The translations under genes and the position numbers were made by a program. The notes below the pieces were generated by a model. The model ran no database searches. It was not told the origin of the DNA and saw nothing but the letters and a program-made list of their open reading frames with translations. A DNA stretch of 64,000 nt from JAPPLB01 sp965204095 (GTDB taxonomy: Bacteria; Acidobacteriota; Terriglobia; Bryobacterales; UBA6623): NCBI GenBank assembly GCA_965204095.1, contig OZ241991.1, forward strand, positions 3,224,001-3,288,000, read 5' to 3'. Within the stretch, counting starts at the first letter, position 1. Every line of letters starts with the position of its first letter. Below are positions 61,735 to 64,000 of this stretch, in pieces.

Positions 61735-61812
61735 CCGGTTTTTCTCACTACGTGGCGAGGCGAAGTGCCTGAGAGGGCCGTCAGGACGAGGCGCGCGCCG
61801 GGTGGCGCGCGC
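61735..61812. mobile_element. Partial family A element A8 adjoining family C
   Basis: After the right CTAG of the family C element comes a reverse-oriented family A left part: ccggtttttctcactacgtg, gaggcgaagtgcctgagagg, gccgtcaggacgaggcgcg, and gcgcgcgcag. The other half is missing; the following sequence is the end of a small minus-strand gene. Confidence 0.7.
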
Positions 61813-61815
61813 AGT

Positions 61816-61983
61816 CTACGGCAATGGATGACGGCAAACACGGCACTCCGTGCGCCGTTTCACGTTCAGGCTGCCGCATTGCTCGCACTCATGGTAGGCA
61901 AGCTTGACGTAGAACCGAGTGGCGAACCAACCCGAAACCAGGATGAGAATGAAGAGAGTTGCGTTCAGTAACAGATCGGTCAC
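61816..61983 (-). CDS. Tiny TM + zinc-ribbon protein
   Basis: From a GTG at 61983 the minus strand encodes 55 residues: an N-terminal membrane helix (DLLLNATLFILILVSGWFAT) and a C-terminal double-CxxC module (HECEQCGSLNVKRRTECRVCR), which would bind one Zn. A GGAG and an AGG stand upstream at plausible distances. The two CxxC pairs with a TM helix make it a convincing coding sequence despite its size. Function is unknown. It lies between the partial A8 element and the Rrf2 gene. Confidence 0.6.
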   Translation of the reverse strand: MTDLLLNATLFILILVSGWFATRFYVKLAYHECEQCGSLNVKRRTECRVCRHPLP

Positions 61984-62068
61984 GATGGGCCTGCTCCATG
62001 GGCCGACGCGAAACTCTATCGTAGTGCGGTCTCGCCGTTGACGTCTTGCCGGAGCGTGACATACTCTG

Positions 62069-62093
62069 AATCTCTAGTAAATTGATAGGGATT
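62069..62093. promoter_or_regulatory. Inverted repeat at the Rrf2 gene, probable autoregulatory operator
   Basis: AATCTCTA (62069-62076) and TAGGGATT (62086-62093) form an imperfect palindrome with a 9-nt AT-rich centre, ending 3 bp before the Rrf2 start codon. Rrf2 proteins bind dyads of this size; repression of the Rrf2-cysK operon is inferred. Confidence 0.55.
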
Positions 62094-62095
62094 CG

Positions 62096-62530
62096 ATGGA
62101 CATTTCCGTCAAGGGCGAATATGCGCTGCGAGCCGTGTTCGAGCTTTGTTCTCGCGGCGCCCCTGAGCCGGTGAAGATCGCTGACATCGCCGCCAGGCAA
62201 GGTATCCCGCAGAAGTTCCTGGAGTTGATACTGTCTCAGCTCAAGCAGGGTGGTTTCCTGAACTCGCGGCGAGGGGCGAGCGGCGGCTACTCACTGGCGA
62301 AGGCTCCCGAAGACATCACGGTAGGCGATGTGATCCGTCACATCGAAGGGCCCCTGGCAACCGCGCGTCTCAGCGACGATCATCCGCGGCCGTCCGATTC
62401 GCCCTTCAACGATCTGTGGCGTGAGGTCGACGCGGCGGTATCCGGCGTTATTGATCACACCACCTTCGCCGACCTGCTGGCCCGCTGGAAAGAAAAACGC
62501 ACTCGCCAGGCTGTGAGTTGGCAGATCTGA
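62096..62530 (+). CDS. Rrf2-family transcription regulator (CymR-like)
   Basis: A 144-residue regulator: winged-helix DNA-binding domain SVKGEYALRAVFELCSRGAP, KIADIAARQGIPQKFLELILSQLKQGGFLNSRRGASGGYSLAKAP, ITVGDVIRHIEGPLA. The three clustered cysteines of IscR/NsrR are absent, so it should not bind a Fe-S cluster. Its place 25 bp before cysK suggests a CymR-like regulator of cysteine metabolism (in that family CysK itself is the co-regulator). Confidence 0.85.
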   Translation: MDISVKGEYALRAVFELCSRGAPEPVKIADIAARQGIPQKFLELILSQLKQGGFLNSRRGASGGYSLAKAPEDITVGDVIRHIEGPLATARLSDDHPRPSDSPFNDLWREVDAAVSGVIDHTTFADLLARWKEKRTRQAVSWQI

Positions 62531-62555
62531 CAATCAGGGAAGAAGGTACGCGTCG

Positions 62556-63509
62556 GTGGGCCTCCTATTCAACGACAACTCGCTCAGCATCGGCCGGACG
62601 CCGCTTGTCAAGGTGAAGCGCATCACCGACGGCGCCCCCGCCACGGTGCTGGCGAAGGTGGAAGGACGCAACCCGGCGTATTCCGTCAAGTGCCGCATCG
62701 GCGCATCGATGATCTGGGACGCCGAGCAGCGCGGCGTACTGAAACCGGGCGTTGAGATCGTCGAGCCCACGAGCGGCAATACCGGCATCGCGCTCGCCTT
62801 CGTAGCCGCGGCGCGCGGTTATCCGGTGACATTGACGATGCCTGAAATCATGAGTCTCGAGCGGCAGCAAGTGCTGCGGATGTTTGGAGTCAAGCTCGAG
62901 CTCACGTCCGACGAAGTGGGCATGCAAGGGGCCGTCGAGCGCGCCGAGCAGATGGTGGCCGCCCAGCCGGACCGCTACGTCATGCTGCAGCAGTTCAAGA
63001 ACCCGGCGAACCCGGCGATTCACTTCCGCACGACCGGGCCCGAAATCTGGGATGACACCGGAGGCGGAATCGACGTGCTGGTTGCCGGAATCGGCACCGG
63101 CGGTACGATCACCGGCATCTCGCGCTTCATCAAGCAGCACCTCAAGAAACCGCTCGTCTCCATCGGCGTCGAGCCCGCCAACAGCCCCGTCATCACACAA
63201 AAACTCGCCGGCATACCGCTGCAGCCCGGCCATCACCGCATCCAGGGAATCGGCGCGGGCTTCATCCCCGATGTTGTCGACCTCTCTCTGATCGACCGCA
63301 TCGAGACGGCCGGCGACGACGAGGCCGTCGAGTATGCCCGGCGCCTGGCGCGCGAAGAAGGCCTGCTTTCCGGGATCTCTTGCGGCGCGGCGATCTCCGT
63401 CGCCTGCCGTATCGCCAAGGAGCCCGCCTTCAAGGGCAAGACCATTGTCGCCATCCTGCCCGATGCGGGCGAACGCTATCTGAGCAGCATCCTTTTCGAG
63501 GGAATCTGA
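62556..63509 (+). CDS. cysK: Cysteine synthase (O-acetylserine sulfhydrylase)
   Basis: A 317-residue PLP enzyme from a GTG at 62556. It joins O-acetylserine and sulfide to give cysteine. PLP Lys45 is in NPAYSVKCRIG; PTSGNTGIALAF (71-82) is the substrate-carboxylate loop; VAGIGTGGTITGISRF is the phosphate loop; SGISCGAA binds the pyridine nitrogen. NPAYSVK resembles CysM/CysK variants (NPxxSxK); CysM cannot be excluded. It follows the Rrf2 gene in the same operon. Confidence 0.9.
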   Translation: MGLLFNDNSLSIGRTPLVKVKRITDGAPATVLAKVEGRNPAYSVKCRIGASMIWDAEQRGVLKPGVEIVEPTSGNTGIALAFVAAARGYPVTLTMPEIMSLERQQVLRMFGVKLELTSDEVGMQGAVERAEQMVAAQPDRYVMLQQFKNPANPAIHFRTTGPEIWDDTGGGIDVLVAGIGTGGTITGISRFIKQHLKKPLVSIGVEPANSPVITQKLAGIPLQPGHHRIQGIGAGFIPDVVDLSLIDRIETAGDDEAVEYARRLAREEGLLSGISCGAAISVACRIAKEPAFKGKTIVAILPDAGERYLSSILFEGI

Positions 63510-63574
63510 CAGGCTGGCAAGCAGAGACAAGCGCAGGCCGGAAGATTGCGTTTTCACGATTTCAGAGCCGTTCA

Positions 63575-64000
63575 ATGGACTTCAAAGCGGCTGTACTCAG
63601 CAAAGTCGAAGCCCCTCTCGAGATCCACGATGTCGAGATGACGGGCCTCAAGCCCAACGATGTATTGGTCCGCAACCACGCCAGCGGCCTCTGCCATACC
63701 GATTTCGAGGTCATTCACGGCTCGCTGCGCTTCCCGCTGCCGATCGTGCTGGGACACGAAGCCTCGGGAGTCGTCGAGACTGTCGGTGACGCCGTCACTT
63801 TGGTCAAGCCCGGCGACCACGTCGTCTGCTCGTGGAATCCCAACTGCGGGCACTGCTTCTATTGCGACCTAGACCTGCCCATTCTCTGCGAGCCCTTCTC
63901 ACGCCACGTGCCGGCGGGGTTTCTCATGGACGGAACGTCGCGGCTCCGCATGGGCGGCGAAACGCTCTATCACTTCTCGATGGTCTGCTCGCACGCCGAA
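63575..64000 (+). CDS. Zinc-dependent alcohol dehydrogenase, 3' end cut by window
   Basis: The first 142 codons of an MDR-family dehydrogenase. Catalytic zinc ligands are Cys in GLCHTDFE and His-Glu in LGHEASGVVE. The structural zinc motif CGHCFYCDLDLPILC has all four Cys. It looks like the class III/benzyl-alcohol type. It starts 65 bp after cysK and may belong to the same transcript. A link with S-hydroxymethyl-thiol chemistry (formaldehyde) is possible given the cysteine neighbour, but is speculation. The NAD domain is outside the window. Confidence 0.88.
   Translation, partial: MDFKAAVLSKVEAPLEIHDVEMTGLKPNDVLVRNHASGLCHTDFEVIHGSLRFPLPIVLGHEASGVVETVGDAVTLVKPGDHVVCSWNPNCGHCFYCDLDLPILCEPFSRHVPAGFLMDGTSRLRMGGETLYHFSMVCSHAE

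Overview
The window reads as a GC-rich bacterial chromosome. Core housekeeping genes (groES-groEL, mnmG-rsmG-parA-parB, ruvC, yebC/tacO-type regulator, purD, lgt, comEC, nadA, thiE, moaA) sit among catabolic and secreted enzymes: two sialidase-like proteins, a DUF1080 protein, S9 peptidases, a CocE-type hydrolase, a ceramidase-like protein, Gfo/Idh/MocA oxidoreductases and a xanthine-dehydrogenase-type molybdoenzyme. This mix, with a Tat-exported aldo/keto reductase, is most like Acidobacteriota (Bryobacterales/Solibacter-like). That assignment is inference from gene content; no rRNA or tRNA gene was seen. The mnmG-rsmG-parAB block with a parS-like site suggests a position near the replication origin, although dnaA and oriC are not in view.

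Layout. 0-14 kb: very GC-rich genes (two MFS transporters, an S9 peptidase, a glycosyltransferase, ribokinase, lgt), a MazEF-type module and three small coiled-coil or membrane proteins. The spaces between them are filled by mosaic islands of degenerate heptanucleotide repeats. One island holds a gene for an S23/Avd-like four-helix-bundle protein flanked by 43-bp direct repeats. 14-26 kb: groESL, moaA, an IscA/ErpA-type protein, nadA, an aldo/keto reductase, thiE, secreted proteins, a broken Doc/Fic toxin and a sialidase. 26-41 kb: comEC, a ceramidase-like protein, a GAF protein, a UxaA/GarD-type dehydratase, purD, mnmG-rsmG-parAB, ruvC and yebC. 41-49 kb: a glucarate catabolic cluster (glucarate dehydratase, 5-dehydro-4-deoxyglucarate dehydratase, divergent MFS) followed by a ThDP enzyme and a membrane zinc peptidase. 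49-60 kb: a prolyl oligopeptidase, an RNA-binding RRM protein, a second sialidase-like protein, a CocE hydrolase and a four-gene molybdoenzyme operon ending in moaD. 60-64 kb: an RHH/MazF toxin-antitoxin pair, a small TM-zinc-ribbon gene, an Rrf2 regulator with cysK, and the start of a zinc alcohol dehydrogenase.

The least expected content is the repeats. There are (i) heptad islands built on GTGWYTC and GTGGWTA units, confined to about the first 20 kb; (ii) a modular MITE-like family (called family A here) with CCTGCATTTCTCACCAC inverted ends, present in seven near-complete copies plus fragments and flanked by YTAR-like tetramers; and (iii) two further MITE-like elements (families B and C). 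Several copies lie exactly at the stop codon of the neighbouring gene. Because YTAR is a pyrimidine followed by TAA or TAG, target duplication restores the stop. A paralogous empty site and a nested cassette shared by two copies support real mobility.
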